64,000 nt of DNA from Variovorax sp. DXTD-1. GTDB lineage: Bacteria > Pseudomonadota > Gammaproteobacteria > Burkholderiales > Burkholderiaceae_C. The notes beneath the pieces were generated by a model. The model saw only the letters and a list, made by a program, of their open reading frames with translations. It did no database searches and was not told where the DNA came from. Every line of letters starts with the position of its first letter. The first letter of the stretch is position 1. The position numbers were made by a program, and so were the translations under genes. This document shows positions 8,901-17,855 of this stretch, piece after piece. The stretch spans positions 124,001 to 188,000 of the forward strand of contig NZ_RWKH01000002.1 of assembly GCF_003984625.1 (NCBI RefSeq). The letters are read 5' to 3'.

Positions 8901-11900
8901 TCAGGTTCCGGGCCGCACTGATCGCCACTCCCTGGGTGCCGCTGATTTTTGAGCCCTCAATTGTGATGTCTCTCCCGGCGCCCATAAGCACAGTTCCGCC
9001 CGAGAAGCTACTGCCCACGCTCGTACTGCTGTCGAAGCTTCCCGAGAACTTGTTGTCGGTGCGGCTGAAGGTGCCGCTGTCCGTCCATTGTGCGGCGTAG
9101 CTGCCGGCCACGGTGGTCTGGCCCGACGCGATGTTGATGTCGCGATTGGCTCGTACAGTGAGCAGGCCCTCGCCCGCATCCACGGTGGCTTGGCGTGCAT
9201 TGAAATCGCGGCCGGCCGACAGCAACGTGGTGCCGTTGGTGGCAATCGTGCTGCCCAGCTCGGTTGAGGTTGCCGTCGCCAGGGACGTGCTGGCGCCGAT
9301 GCCGATCGAGCCACGCCGCTCGGTGACGGTCCCGAGATTGATGTCGTTCTTCGCCGAGATGGAGGTGTAGCCGCCCGCGCCCTGGTTGGAGATGATCCCG
9401 CCGATCAGGTTCACATCGCGCCCTGCGCTCGCAACCAGCGTGCCGCCCGGGTTCGTCACATAGAGACCCGCGACTCGATCTACGTTCGTGTTGAATCCGT
9501 TCGTCTGCGTGGTGCTGCGGACGTTGATGTCGCGCCCGGCGTCGATATTCAAGCTGTCACGTGCATCAATGCTCCCCCCGATGTTGTTCAGATCCTGCCG
9601 CGCTGTGATGCCGACATTTCCACCAGAGATGCGCCCGCCGAGGTTGTTTACATTCTCAGCAGTAATAGCCACCACCGAGCGCCCGGTGAGCGTTCCCGTG
9701 TTGGTCAGGTCGTGATCACTCTTGATCCGCAGGGTGTCGGCACTGAGGATGGCCCCATTGCCATTGATATCTCCCGCCCGTACACGAACATAAACCTGTG
9801 GCACCAAAACCTGCTGGACACTGCCATCGGGCAAGGTCACGGTTTGCTCTACCAGCCATACGATATCGCTGGTGAGTTGTGCCATTTGGGCTGCGGTCAA
9901 AGCCACACCAGGGCGTAGCCCATATTGCTGAGCGAAGGTCGCTCCAGCAGTCATCAAATCCTTGTATTGTTCTTGATCGTCGTAGTGACCGTCTAGATAG
10001 CGATAGCCAGTCAATTGAGCGACCTGCTCACGAATCAAACGCTGCTCGTAAAAACCATCGCCCAAGCGCTTAAGAGTGTTGCTCGGATCGAGACCAAGAG
10101 CGCTCAGCATGTAGTCACTCGAAAGCCAAGCACGATAGTTCGTAAAGCGCGGATCGGTTTCGATCAGGTAGCGGCCGGGGCCGGCATGAATGTTGAACAG
10201 GCTGGCATTGGGAACGCTCGTGTTTGGCAGGCTGGTGCGCACGACCATGGGCACGGCCGGGCTGGCACCCGTGCCGGCGGCGCCGCCGGCGCCGCCGGCT
10301 GCATCGGCCCCGTTGGCCGACGTCCGCACGACCCCGCCGACATTGGCCGGCACTTCCACGATGGCGCCGGGACGATTGCCGCCGTTTACCCCGCCGGTAC
10401 CGCCGGCGCTGCCCGTTGCGCCGCCGACCGGGGCGACACCTGCGTTGTAGCCTCGGGTGGCATTGAGATGCTCTTGCGGCTGGTAGTCCGTGAGCTTGTA
10501 GGTGGCGGTCGTCGTCGTCGGAAGGATGTAGATCGGAGCTTCCGGAGCTTCGCCGGGGCGATTGGGGTTGTAGCCAATCCATATGGCGCTCACCGTGGTA
10601 TCCCGCTTGCCTGGCGTCGCCTGGTTGTCCACGTCGGACGCATCCAGTGCGCCGCCCGCCATGATCTGGCTGTCGCGGTTGTAGACATGGCCGTCGAGCC
10701 GCATGTTGCCGCCAGCGACGATGCGCGCCGGATCGGCAGTCCCGGGAACTACGGAGTCTTCCGTGACCGTGATGTTGGTGACGGCGTTGGTCCAGCCTTT
10801 GCCGATGATGCTGACGGTGCCGTCAGCGGCCTTGTGGTAGACCAACCGCGTGCTGGGATCGCCCCACGTGATGAGATTGCCCTGGGCGTCGTAGGGGTCC
10901 CACGATTTGCCGTCCATCGTGATGATGCTGGGAATCATCTGCGTGTTGCTGGTGGTCGCAACCTTCAGGTGCGTATCCACGTTGTTGATGCTGCCCATCG
11001 CTATGGACATGTCACCCAGCGATTCAATCGTTGCGCTCTCGTTGTTGAGCACGCTCCCTTTGCCGATAGCTTGGCGATCGGAACCCAGCCCTCCGCCAAT
11101 GAACATGTCGCCCGCGCTGAAAAGCAGCGCGTGCTCGCGGTTGTTGATGGTGCCTGCGCCGATGTCCAGGGTGTCGCGCGCCGCAATGGTTGCCGCCTTG
11201 GTCACGCCATTGACGGTCTCAGCATCGTTCTCGAGCGTGCCGGCCCCGATGGAGATGTCGTCGCCGTAGATTCGGCCCGTGCCGATGTTCTTCAGCGTGC
11301 CCGCATTGATCTGTGTCGCGCCCTGGCTGTCGATCAGGCCGCGATTGGTCAGCGTGCCGGCGGCGTTGACGACCGTATCGGTCCCCGACATTTCCGCGTT
11401 GGCAGTGTTGTCGACGTTGTTGCCGTCCACCGTGAGCGTCTGCCCCGCCAGCAGCTTGCCGTTGTTCGTGAAGTTGCCGGTGGTGGTGTAGCTCAGGTTG
11501 CCGTTGGCGGCCACCTCGCCGTTGTTCACGATGTTCTGCGTGAGCGCGATGCTCAGGTCCTTGCCAGAGACAGCCCGGCCGTCGCCGCTGAAGGTGGCGG
11601 CATCGATCTTCAGGCTCTTGTCAGCCACCAGACTGCCGCCGGTGTTGACGAGGTTCAGCGTCTTGGCACCGGGGTTGGCGCGGTTCGGGTCGAGGATGCC
11701 CAGCTCATTGCCGGCCGAGATCAGGCCGTTCGTGTTGTTGACCGTGCCGCCGCTGGTGATGGTGGCGTCGACATCGGCGCGGATGGCGCCCGAGGTGTTG
11801 TCGACATGGCCAGTGCCGATGGCGACGTTCTGGCCTTCGATGCCTTGGTTGGTGCCGAGGGTATTGGTGTTGGCGATGCTGCCGGCATTGAGCGTCGTCG

Positions 11901-14900
11901 TGGCCGCCGATCGGATCAGACCGCTGGTATTCGTGATGCTGCCGGCGTTGACGCCCAGGTCGCCCAGAGCCAAGGTCTGGCCGCCAGTGTTGTCATAGCT
12001 CGCGCCATTGGTGTTGATCGCCACCGTGGACTGTCCGAGCACCTGGCCTCCACCCGTGTTGGAGAAGGCCTGCGTGTCGGCGACCAATGCGTTCTTCGCG
12101 CCGATGAAGCCGGCGTTGTTGTTGACCGCGCCGGTGATCAGGTTTAGCGTATCGCCGCTAGTGATGCCGCCTTGGCCCGAGGCATAGCCTGCCGCATTGG
12201 TGTTGCTCAGGTCCTGACCGTTCGTATTGATGGTCATCACGCCGCCCGACTGGATCAGGCCGGCATCATTGGCGAACGCACCCGAGCTCACCGTCGCCGT
12301 GGTGGTCGCGGCCAGCGTGCCTTGCGTGTTGTTCAACGCATTGTTCTGCCCGTTCGCACGCGTGTTCACGGACAGACTGTTGCCGAAGACCTTGCCCCCG
12401 ACATTGCTCAGGCCGCCATTTAGCAGAGTGGTCGCGGCGCCGGCCTGCAAGGTGCCGCCGTTGTTCGTCGTCGCTCCTGTCGTCGTGACCCTCAGGTTGC
12501 CATTGACCGCCGCAGCCGTCCCGCTGCTGTTGTCCAGCGTGCCCGTCACCAGGGTGGTGTGGCCGTTGGCCGCCAGCGTGCCGCCCACGTTCGAGGCCGC
12601 GCCGCCAACGGTGGCGTTCAGGTCGCCGACCGCGGTCACGCGGCCAGAGTTGTTGTTCAGGCTGCCGGCCGCGATGGTGGTGCTGCCGCCTGCGCCGATC
12701 ACGCCCTTGCTGCTGTTGTCGAGCAGGTCGCCCACGGTGAGGCCGAGGTCGGAGGTTTCGGCGGCACGGAGGATGCCGCCTTGGTTGGCCAAGCTACCGG
12801 CCGCGACGGTCGTGTTGCCATTGCTGGCCAGCGTGCCACCGCTGTTGTCCAGCGCGCCCACCACCGTGATGCGCGTCGCATCGGCGCCGGTCTGCACGAT
12901 CTGGCCACCTCGATTGCTCAAGGAGCCTGCATCGATGGTGAGCTGCTTGGCGCTGATCGCGGCCTTGGCGCCGTCCTGGTTGAAGGCACCCGACATCGCG
13001 ACCGTCAGTGCGCCGTTGGCTGTGATCTGGCCGTCGGTGCCACTGTAGTTGCCGCCCGCGATGGTGAGCGTGCCGGTGCCGGCATGCTCGATCTTGCCGC
13101 CGGCGTTGGTGATGTTTGCGCCACTCAGGCTCAGGTCCTGCCCATTGCTGGCGATGCGTCCGCCGTTGTTGTTCAGGGTGCCGGTGGTCGCAATGGTCGT
13201 CGCGCCCGTGCCCGTCTGCACGATCTCGCCACCGTTCGTGTTGGCGAGATTGGAGACATGCAGGTCCAGCTGGCCGGCGTTGAGCGCGCCCGCATCGTTG
13301 ACCAGCGTCTGGCCGGGCTGGGCGTTGGTGGTGATGCGCAAGGTGCCGGGCGTCACGATTTTGGCCTGGCTGCCGGTGACCACGTTGCCCTGCGTGGCCG
13401 TGACAGCAATGTTCACCGCGCTGGTCTGGCTGGCCGAGAGATCGACACTCGCGCCTTGCAACGTGGCGTTGCCGGCCGCCAGATTGGTGCCGTTGGCGAC
13501 CAGGGCGCCGGTCGTGGTCACGACCACATCGCCCGCAGCGCCAAGCTTGCCGTCGCTCTGGATGCCCGCGCCCAGCACGCCGGTGGTGCCGCTTTGCAGG
13601 CTGCCTGCGGCGACCGTGGTATGCCGCCCGGCTGTGATGCTGCCGTCGTTCGCGAGCGCCCCGCCGACCGCGACACTCACATCGTTCGCGCCGCGCAAGC
13701 TGGCGCCATTGGCGTTGACGAGCGAACCCGCCTGCACCTTCAGGTCCGTGGCCGCACCGATCGTGCCGCCGCTGCCGTTGCTCAGTTGGTTCGCCACCGC
13801 CAGCTGCACCCCCGCCTGCGCCGACTGGATGCTGCCCTGCGTGTTGTCCAGGCTGCCCGCGCCGAGTGCGACGCCCTGGTTCGCCACCAGCGTGCCGCTG
13901 GTGTTGTTGACTGCGCCCGCCACGTTCGCGGTCAGCGCGCTCGTGGCCGAGATCGTCCCGCGCGTGTTGTCGGCGCTTCCACCGACTGTCAGGGTGGCGT
14001 CGGCCGCACTGGTCAGCTTGCCGTCGACGTTGATCAGATCACCCGTGGTGGCGATGTTCAGACTGCCCGCGTTGAGTGTGCCGCCGGTGTTGTCGAAGCG
14101 CTCGACGTTGGCGCTGAAGCCGTTGCTGACGTTCAGCGTGCCGCCGTGGTTGTCGAACGTCGGCTGGCTGACCGCCATGCTCGCAACGCTGAGCGTGCCG
14201 CCGTTGTTGTTGATATTGGCGCTTTGCAGCGTGATGGGGCCGCCGGCGTAGATCTTGCCGCCGTCGTTGCGGATCGTGCCAGTGGCGGTGATGCTGCCGG
14301 GGGCGATGGGCGCCGGTGCGGGTGCCGACGCGCTCGTTGTCGTCGTTCCGCCAGTCGTCGACGGGGTGCCGCCGGATGACGTCGATCCTGTGCCGGTGCC
14401 CGAGGTGCCGCCCGTGCCGGTACCACCCGTCCCGGCGGTTGGCGCCGGTGCCGGTGCCGGTGCCGATTCGAGGCCGATCACGCCGCCGCTGGTGTTGCTC
14501 AGCGTGGGCGCGGCAATGGCCAGGGCCACGCTGCTGGTCTGACGGATGGTGCCGCCGCGGTTGTCGATGTCGCCGCCGGTACTGGCAAGCTGCACGCTCT
14601 GGCCTTCCAGCGTGCCGGTGTTGATCAACTGGCCCGAAGCCGTGACGACCAGGTTGCCGGTGCTCGCACCGATGCTGCCGGCGTTGCGCACGCCCAGGCC
14701 CGCCTCGGTCCCGATCATCGTGATCTTGTTTGCGTACATGCCTCCCAAAGCAGAGGAGTCAAGGGCGAAGGTCGGTGCAGCGCCCGTGCCCGTCGTGGGC
14801 GTGATCTGCGTATGGTCGGCGCTGATCTGGCTCGCACCTGTGACCACCTTAAGGTCGGTGGCGTAGATCGCTGCATTGAGCTGCACGGCGCGGGCGAGGA

Positions 14901-15615
14901 TGGCCGCATAATCCGTCGTTCTTGCATCGAGGCCCGCACCGTCGATAGTGACGGTGCCGCCTCGCACGAGGAAGCTGTCGAGGCCGCCGATGGCGTTGAA
15001 TTGCGGCGTACCCGTGGTCACCGTTGCGCGAGATGCGTTGATGAAGCCGCCGCCATTAATGCTGATCCCGGCCGGATTGGCTATGATGATCTCGGCCCGC
15101 TGGCCCGCAACTTCCAGATAGCCGCGAATCTGGCTCGGATTCCCGCCATTAACTTCGTTGACGATAATGCGCGCGGGTCCCGTGGCCAGGAATGGATTCC
15201 CCTGTATATAGCCCCCGAGCTGCGACTGCACGTTGACCCGGCTGTTATTCAGGATCGCGCCGTTGGTCCCAATGTTGAACTGGTTGTAGACGTTGCGAGA
15301 AACGCCTGCGGCCGAGGGCGTTTGGATGTTCACGTAGGGCACGCCGTTAGGTGCGACCAGCACGGTCGGGCGCAGGTTGCCGGGAACGTTGGGTGCACCG
15401 ACGATCTGCGCATGCGCCGATGTTCCTGTCAGTATCCCCGCCAACGTGGCACCGATCAGCATGGGCGCGAAAGCCGCCACACCAGCCAGCACGCCGCCAA
15501 CCGCGACCGTCGTTGCCTTGTTCGATCCTTTACCCGTGCTCTTGGCGGTTTCCTGGACCACCATCCGCATGCCTCTGGCGGCATTGAAGACGATGCGGTG
15601 AAGCTGGCGATTCAT
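5938..15615 (-). CDS. cdiA: CdiA/BcpA-type contact-dependent inhibition exoprotein with C-terminal nuclease-like toxin
   Basis: The 3225-residue exoprotein starts with the extended signal peptide (MNRQLHRIVFNAARG...) of TpsA proteins and a signal cleavage region around AHAQ. A haemagglutination/TPS domain follows (NVYNQFNI, an NPFL, an NPAGI). Next is a long array of about 20-residue FHA-type beta-helix repeats rich in NTGG/NNGG. Two low-complexity Gly/Thr/Pro/Ala stretches interrupt it (DNA about 14284-14470 and 10240-10440). After a second repeat region and a hydrophobic Ala/Gly pretoxin section comes the motif NNYLNH (residues 2803-2808), which seems to replace the classical VENN junction. 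The C-terminal tail has KFDG (D3142) and LIDAK (D3157, K3159), resembling a PD-(D/E)xK core of Tox-REase-5 type. Nuclease activity is inferred, not shown. Confidence 0.92.
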   Translation of the reverse strand: MNRQLHRIVFNAARGMRMVVQETAKSTGKGSNKATTVAVGGVLAGVAAFAPMLIGATLAGILTGTSAHAQIVGAPNVPGNLRPTVLVAPNGVPYVNIQTPSAAGVSRNVYNQFNIGTNGAILNNSRVNVQSQLGGYIQGNPFLATGPARIIVNEVNGGNPSQIRGYLEVAGQRAEIIIANPAGISINGGGFINASRATVTTGTPQFNAIGGLDSFLVRGGTVTIDGAGLDARTTDYAAILARAVQLNAAIYATDLKVVTGASQISADHTQITPTTGTGAAPTFALDSSALGGMYANKITMIGTEAGLGVRNAGSIGASTGNLVVTASGQLINTGTLEGQSVQLASTGGDIDNRGGTIRQTSSVALAIAAPTLSNTSGGVIGLESAPAPAPAPTAGTGGTGTGGTSGTGTGSTSSGGTPSTTGGTTTTSASAPAPAPIAPGSITATGTIRNDGGKIYAGGPITLQSANINNNGGTLSVASMAVSQPTFDNHGGTLNVSNGFSANVERFDNTGGTLNAGSLNIATTGDLINVDGKLTSAADATLTVGGSADNTRGTISATSALTANVAGAVNNTSGTLVANQGVALGAGSLDNTQGSIQSAQAGVQLAVANQLSNGSGGTIGAATDLKVQAGSLVNANGASLRGANDVSVAVGGALANDGSITAGRHTTVAAGSLQSGTTGVLGAGIQSDGKLGAAGDVVVTTTGALVANGTNLAAGNATLQGASVDLSASQTSAVNIAVTATQGNVVTGSQAKIVTPGTLRITTNAQPGQTLVNDAGALNAGQLDLHVSNLANTNGGEIVQTGTGATTIATTGTLNNNGGRIASNGQDLSLSGANITNAGGKIEHAGTGTLTIAGGNYSGTDGQITANGALTVAMSGAFNQDGAKAAISAKQLTIDAGSLSNRGGQIVQTGADATRITVVGALDNSGGTLASNGNTTVAAGSLANQGGILRAAETSDLGLTVGDLLDNSSKGVIGAGGSTTIAAGSLNNNSGRVTAVGDLNATVGGAASNVGGTLAANGHTTLVTGTLDNSSGTAAAVNGNLRVTTTGATTNNGGTLQAGAATTLLNGGLSNVGGKVFGNSLSVNTRANGQNNALNNTQGTLAATTTATVSSGAFANDAGLIQSGGVMTINTNGQDLSNTNAAGYASGQGGITSGDTLNLITGAVNNNAGFIGAKNALVADTQAFSNTGGGQVLGQSTVAINTNGASYDNTGGQTLALGDLGVNAGSITNTSGLIRSAATTTLNAGSIANTNTLGTNQGIEGQNVAIGTGHVDNTSGAIRADVDATITSGGTVNNTNGLISAGNELGILDPNRANPGAKTLNLVNTGGSLVADKSLKIDAATFSGDGRAVSGKDLSIALTQNIVNNGEVAANGNLSYTTTGNFTNNGKLLAGQTLTVDGNNVDNTANAEMSGTDTVVNAAGTLTNRGLIDSQGATQINAGTLKNIGTGRIYGDDISIGAGTLENDAETVNGVTKAATIAARDTLDIGAGTINNREHALLFSAGDMFIGGGLGSDRQAIGKGSVLNNESATIESLGDMSIAMGSINNVDTHLKVATTSNTQMIPSIITMDGKSWDPYDAQGNLITWGDPSTRLVYHKAADGTVSIIGKGWTNAVTNITVTEDSVVPGTADPARIVAGGNMRLDGHVYNRDSQIMAGGALDASDVDNQATPGKRDTTVSAIWIGYNPNRPGEAPEAPIYILPTTTTATYKLTDYQPQEHLNATRGYNAGVAPVGGATGSAGGTGGVNGGNRPGAIVEVPANVGGVVRTSANGADAAGGAGGAAGTGASPAVPMVVRTSLPNTSVPNASLFNIHAGPGRYLIETDPRFTNYRAWLSSDYMLSALGLDPSNTLKRLGDGFYEQRLIREQVAQLTGYRYLDGHYDDQEQYKDLMTAGATFAQQYGLRPGVALTAAQMAQLTSDIVWLVEQTVTLPDGSVQQVLVPQVYVRVRAGDINGNGAILSADTLRIKSDHDLTNTGTLTGRSVVAITAENVNNLGGRISGGNVGITARQDLNNIGGSIDARDSLNIDAGRDINVRSTTQTNGFNTNVDRVAGLYVTNPGGTLVASAGRDVNLIGGIISNQGAGGYTSISAKNDINLGTVTERRGSIGIGASTSLATATSTELGSTIATNGTTLLSAGRDFNARQATVDAGEGLLTVRANRDINIASGQTTVAGSYAAQWTDSGTFSRTDNKFSGSFDSSTSVGSSFSGGTVLMGAGRDITIEGSKISGTQGVAISAARNLTVVEGRNTSNASAEFEKDKRGIGGMAGLLTGNPIIPVLPYGKNSSMGAEIHSDTASASKISSSQGGVLLQGGNSVFLQGVQVDAAKDITIKGGNVIIQAATNSSSVTGSTGFRTKGIEPGQFLWHDPSTGINARKTTETKVEDSTLMRTTLNGANVSIEAADTLAMAATTVNTPGTLSLSADNLILGTQTTEHSTQTTSQGRDLAYQKVKDKGQSDQTTNYNQFNVGNLAVNANRVQAGLGARDSVEALAKQPGMGWVEQITNDPKLSGKIDWKRVEEEHKTWNYDQQGLTPEGAAIVTIVVAYFTAGAASEIGAAAGGAAGDAAAMAVGQGVVIEGSVFAAGSTVGAGVGTFVSGAVAAGLTTLATQASIALINNQGDIGGALHDLGSSANVRNLLTAVITGGVLSGLSMDPTGLPTTGGGSQGFLTQLGQNLQAGAARAVIGTAINGGSFEENLKEGLKSAILDTIAAQGANAIGTNFEGLSNKVAHAIAGCMVGAARADSASGCGAGALGAAIGEIAAEAYGRQADTVQFAAMMSALAVAITGGDAAQINLGSQAGSNAAANNYLNHDQWKKLASRLKECNEKPAGCSSGDQSAIRKEFQLLSTLQDDVMRVACADLGSAACRSVLNDAAEGTKTQMALATAGLIPPNYVVVGGGDFNANALLLQRSVDAYDILAACKANPTDCDARRLDGTVRLALTAAGTLAAGAFAFELGALGAALIAEPGGMYCARDPQRCLNAVSAIAELVTGTPGGGYAPLIPPRGAQTVANAADEAAAARNYAVNSGASNGTVVMRDANGNVVPIGSVIPSGSSTPVVPRPGVNPDTLLPNQGTLVLTESQARNLEGANRGLIYVTESPRGKQAAQDFQNGTSGAFSDLSLQKPAVPALRYDNPNNGLSFIKFDGIETGANGNSILLIDAKTKLAIWSSSTQTSVMSTLERVRAAVTQNPGYSVVYEFPNPTVAAQARQFINQQGYSDVVSVRVRQP

Positions 15616-16088
15616 GTTCTGACGTCCCTGGAGGAGTTTTTATTACTCACGACGGTTTTGTATCAAAACGCGTCGAGTCTAGATTGTCAGGGTACGAAAG
15701 GCGTAAATGAAGGGACGCCGCATGTCAGCCTGCGCACAACATCACGAATGAAGCGTCCGCAAATCTCAACAATTCTTTCGACTAATACTTAGGTATTGGA
15801 TTCAATCGGCCTTTGATCTCCGCCGTAAAGGCAGCGAGGTCGGCGGCGGCGGGAATCGCGCCTCCAGCGTCTCAACAAACGCGAGCCGAAGCTACGGCGG
15901 CAATATGTCGATAAGGGTGTGTTAACCAAACAATGAACGATTGGCCGCGTTTGGCGGCGAGTGATTCATCTCGGCGGAATGGCATTGGGCCTGCGACTGC
16001 TGTGTGGCAGTTGTCGAGCGCAAAAAAATGGAGACGAAATCGAAATGCTGCTTAGCATGATGGCATCAACATCCCGCTTACCCGATTC
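15616..16088. other. Upstream region of the CDI operon, no gene seen
   Basis: About 470 bases between the divergently transcribed exoprotein gene and the gene at 16089. The promoter of the CDI operon must lie here. AGGGACG precedes the exoprotein ATG at a usable spacing. I found no convincing small ORF, repeat or RNA gene. Confidence 0.5.
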
Positions 16089-17027
16089 ATGCACGAAGAA
16101 GCACGCCTGAAGTCCCCATTTCCTGCTGCAGCCAGATTTGTCGACGATCTGATCTCGATCAGCCTGGTCGAGAAGCATTTCAAGACATCCCATGATGCCA
16201 ACAACGCGCTCACGTTTGTCTGTGCGGATTGCGGCGTGCCGGTCAGCGCGGTGATCATCGAACCTTTCAAGGTCGGCCGAAAGATCACCCCCTCGTCTAG
16301 TTTCCGGAGGCGCGATCCAAATCACCCTCACACCTGCAACCGAGAGCCTGCACCCGATGACTCCACCAGAGTAAGTGCTGGCGAAGGCAAGATTCCCGCA
16401 AACCCGAATCGGGACATGTGGCCGACACGATGGGTCGATCCGCGCGTGACCGCCGCGCCATCTGCGCCGGGTGGGGCGGGGCCCAATCCTCAAGTCGGTG
16501 GGCAATCCGGTACTGGATCGAGGAACCGCAATGGAAGTGGCTCCGGAACATCCGAGTCTCAATCGCAGACGGTCGAAAAATTCGCACGAGGCTGGCACAG
16601 CATGAACCTTGCGAGCCGCAAGACTCAGTCATTGGCGGCGTCGTGGAATTCAGGTGGCACATTCTTCAGCGCATTTCATCCCTTGGACTACGACCCCAAC
16701 GTCCCGCGCGGCCACATGAAGATATTCGTCGGCACCGCTCGCGAGGTTGTGGCATACCCAGATGGATTTGACGTCATGCTCCACGAAAGGCAAATGGGCG
16801 GCCCTGAACTTTGCGTGTGGATTCCGACGACCCCGTGCCTGGCTCAGGGTGCAGCGGGAGCCGCGCTGCAAAAGCAGTTGCTTGGCTATGCCAACACGCC
16901 GGTCTGGACGAGACCGGTACAAGTCCATGTGCTCGGGACGTTCGACCGGCATGTCGGCCTTCCTGACCCAGTCCTCGGATTGGAACTGGGGCATCCGCAC
17001 ATGATCTGGATTTCTTCGGTGCAGTAG
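16089..17027 (+). CDS. Hypothetical protein with putative zinc-binding cysteines
   Basis: The 312-residue product has a CADC pair (about residues 45-48) and a downstream HPHTC (about 79-83). Together these could form a zinc site, as in the N-terminal region of some nuclease-associated proteins. A Pro/Gly/Ser-rich low-complexity linker follows (about 110-160), then a C-terminal globular domain (about 165-312) with Trp- and Pro-rich segments. There is no signal peptide. The gene is divergent from the CDI operon and has no clear partner. I do not recognise the family, and the zinc site is inferred from residue spacing alone. Confidence 0.6.
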   Translation: MHEEARLKSPFPAAARFVDDLISISLVEKHFKTSHDANNALTFVCADCGVPVSAVIIEPFKVGRKITPSSSFRRRDPNHPHTCNREPAPDDSTRVSAGEGKIPANPNRDMWPTRWVDPRVTAAPSAPGGAGPNPQVGGQSGTGSRNRNGSGSGTSESQSQTVEKFARGWHSMNLASRKTQSLAASWNSGGTFFSAFHPLDYDPNVPRGHMKIFVGTAREVVAYPDGFDVMLHERQMGGPELCVWIPTTPCLAQGAAGAALQKQLLGYANTPVWTRPVQVHVLGTFDRHVGLPDPVLGLELGHPHMIWISSVQ

Positions 17028-17078
17028 GCCGCGCGGCGAAACTCCTTCATCGCTGATGGACCGGTTGTTCGATCTTCG

Positions 17079-17855
17079 CTAGCTCGCCAGGAGGCCTTCG
17101 GGCCAGAGAAAGTCCAGGAAGAATCCGTTGGGGCAGTGTTCCACGCCGAAATCCGCGGCCCGTTCGTGCTTTGCTTTTCCGCAGAGCCACTCTTCGCCGT
17201 CAACAGTCACCCGCAGCACCGCATCCTGACCAACTACTTTGTTGGGACAGAGTGCGCGCTCAGACAAGTAGATCATTCCTCCTTCACGCACCCCGGCTAT
17301 GACCTGAGTACGCTCGGCAGGCGTCTCAGGCTTCCAGTCCCGCATTTCCGGATACCACTCCATGATCACCTGTACTCGTTCGCCTTCGTCAGGCACCTCA
17401 AGCGTCCTGGGCATCAGTCTGAAGGCGTAGACGTTCTGCATGCCGACATCGCCGTTTTTCTGTACTTCAAAGCCCATGCTTTCCCAGAAGGGAATGGAAG
17501 AGCGCGGCGTGCATTGAATGCGAAGGATGTCATGCCCCGCTTCGGCAGCCTCCGCCAGCCGATGCGCAACCAAAGCCTTGCCAATACCTTGACCGCGCAT
17601 GTCGTTGCGGACCTCAAGGATGCCGGGATGTACCAAGGCTCCCCACTGGTATGCGACAACCTCCTGTGACTTTTCGTCAACGTAGACAAGAAGCTTGCCG
17701 GCCTCGTGAGCCTCAACGGTCAGGTTCCAATTGCACAAGAAGGTGCCGTGCACTTCGTCGTTTTCTTGCGCTTCAAGCCAGGCCTTGATGAAGCGCATGT
17801 CCGCGTCCGTTGACCGGCGTGCATGGGGGCAGAGGCGTGGCTGGACAGCGCTCAT
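17079..17855 (-). CDS. GNAT-family N-acetyltransferase
   Basis: The product is a probable acetyl-CoA-dependent acetyltransferase. The acetyl-CoA pyrophosphate loop reads RGQGIGKAL, preceded by the strand ILEVRNDM and followed by IPFWESMGFEV, the usual C-terminal GNAT motif. These lie in the first 150 residues; the last 100 form an extra domain I do not recognise. The frame runs upstream to 17894, but the ATG at 17855 overlaps the stop of the preceding gene by 4 bases (ATGA), so that start is preferred. This implies translational coupling to the unknown gene at 17852-18982. The substrate is unknown. Confidence 0.8.
   Translation of the reverse strand: MSAVQPRLCPHARRSTDADMRFIKAWLEAQENDEVHGTFLCNWNLTVEAHEAGKLLVYVDEKSQEVVAYQWGALVHPGILEVRNDMRGQGIGKALVAHRLAEAAEAGHDILRIQCTPRSSIPFWESMGFEVQKNGDVGMQNVYAFRLMPRTLEVPDEGERVQVIMEWYPEMRDWKPETPAERTQVIAGVREGGMIYLSERALCPNKVVGQDAVLRVTVDGEEWLCGKAKHERAADFGVEHCPNGFFLDFLWPEGLLAS

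Noticed and set aside
10015..14379. Large plus-strand frames opposite the CdiA repeats
   Set aside because: They mirror the repeat codons of the exoprotein and have no domains.
10200..15000. CRISPR-like array
   Set aside because: The repeats are degenerate coding repeats of the beta-helix, with no constant spacer length or identical repeats.
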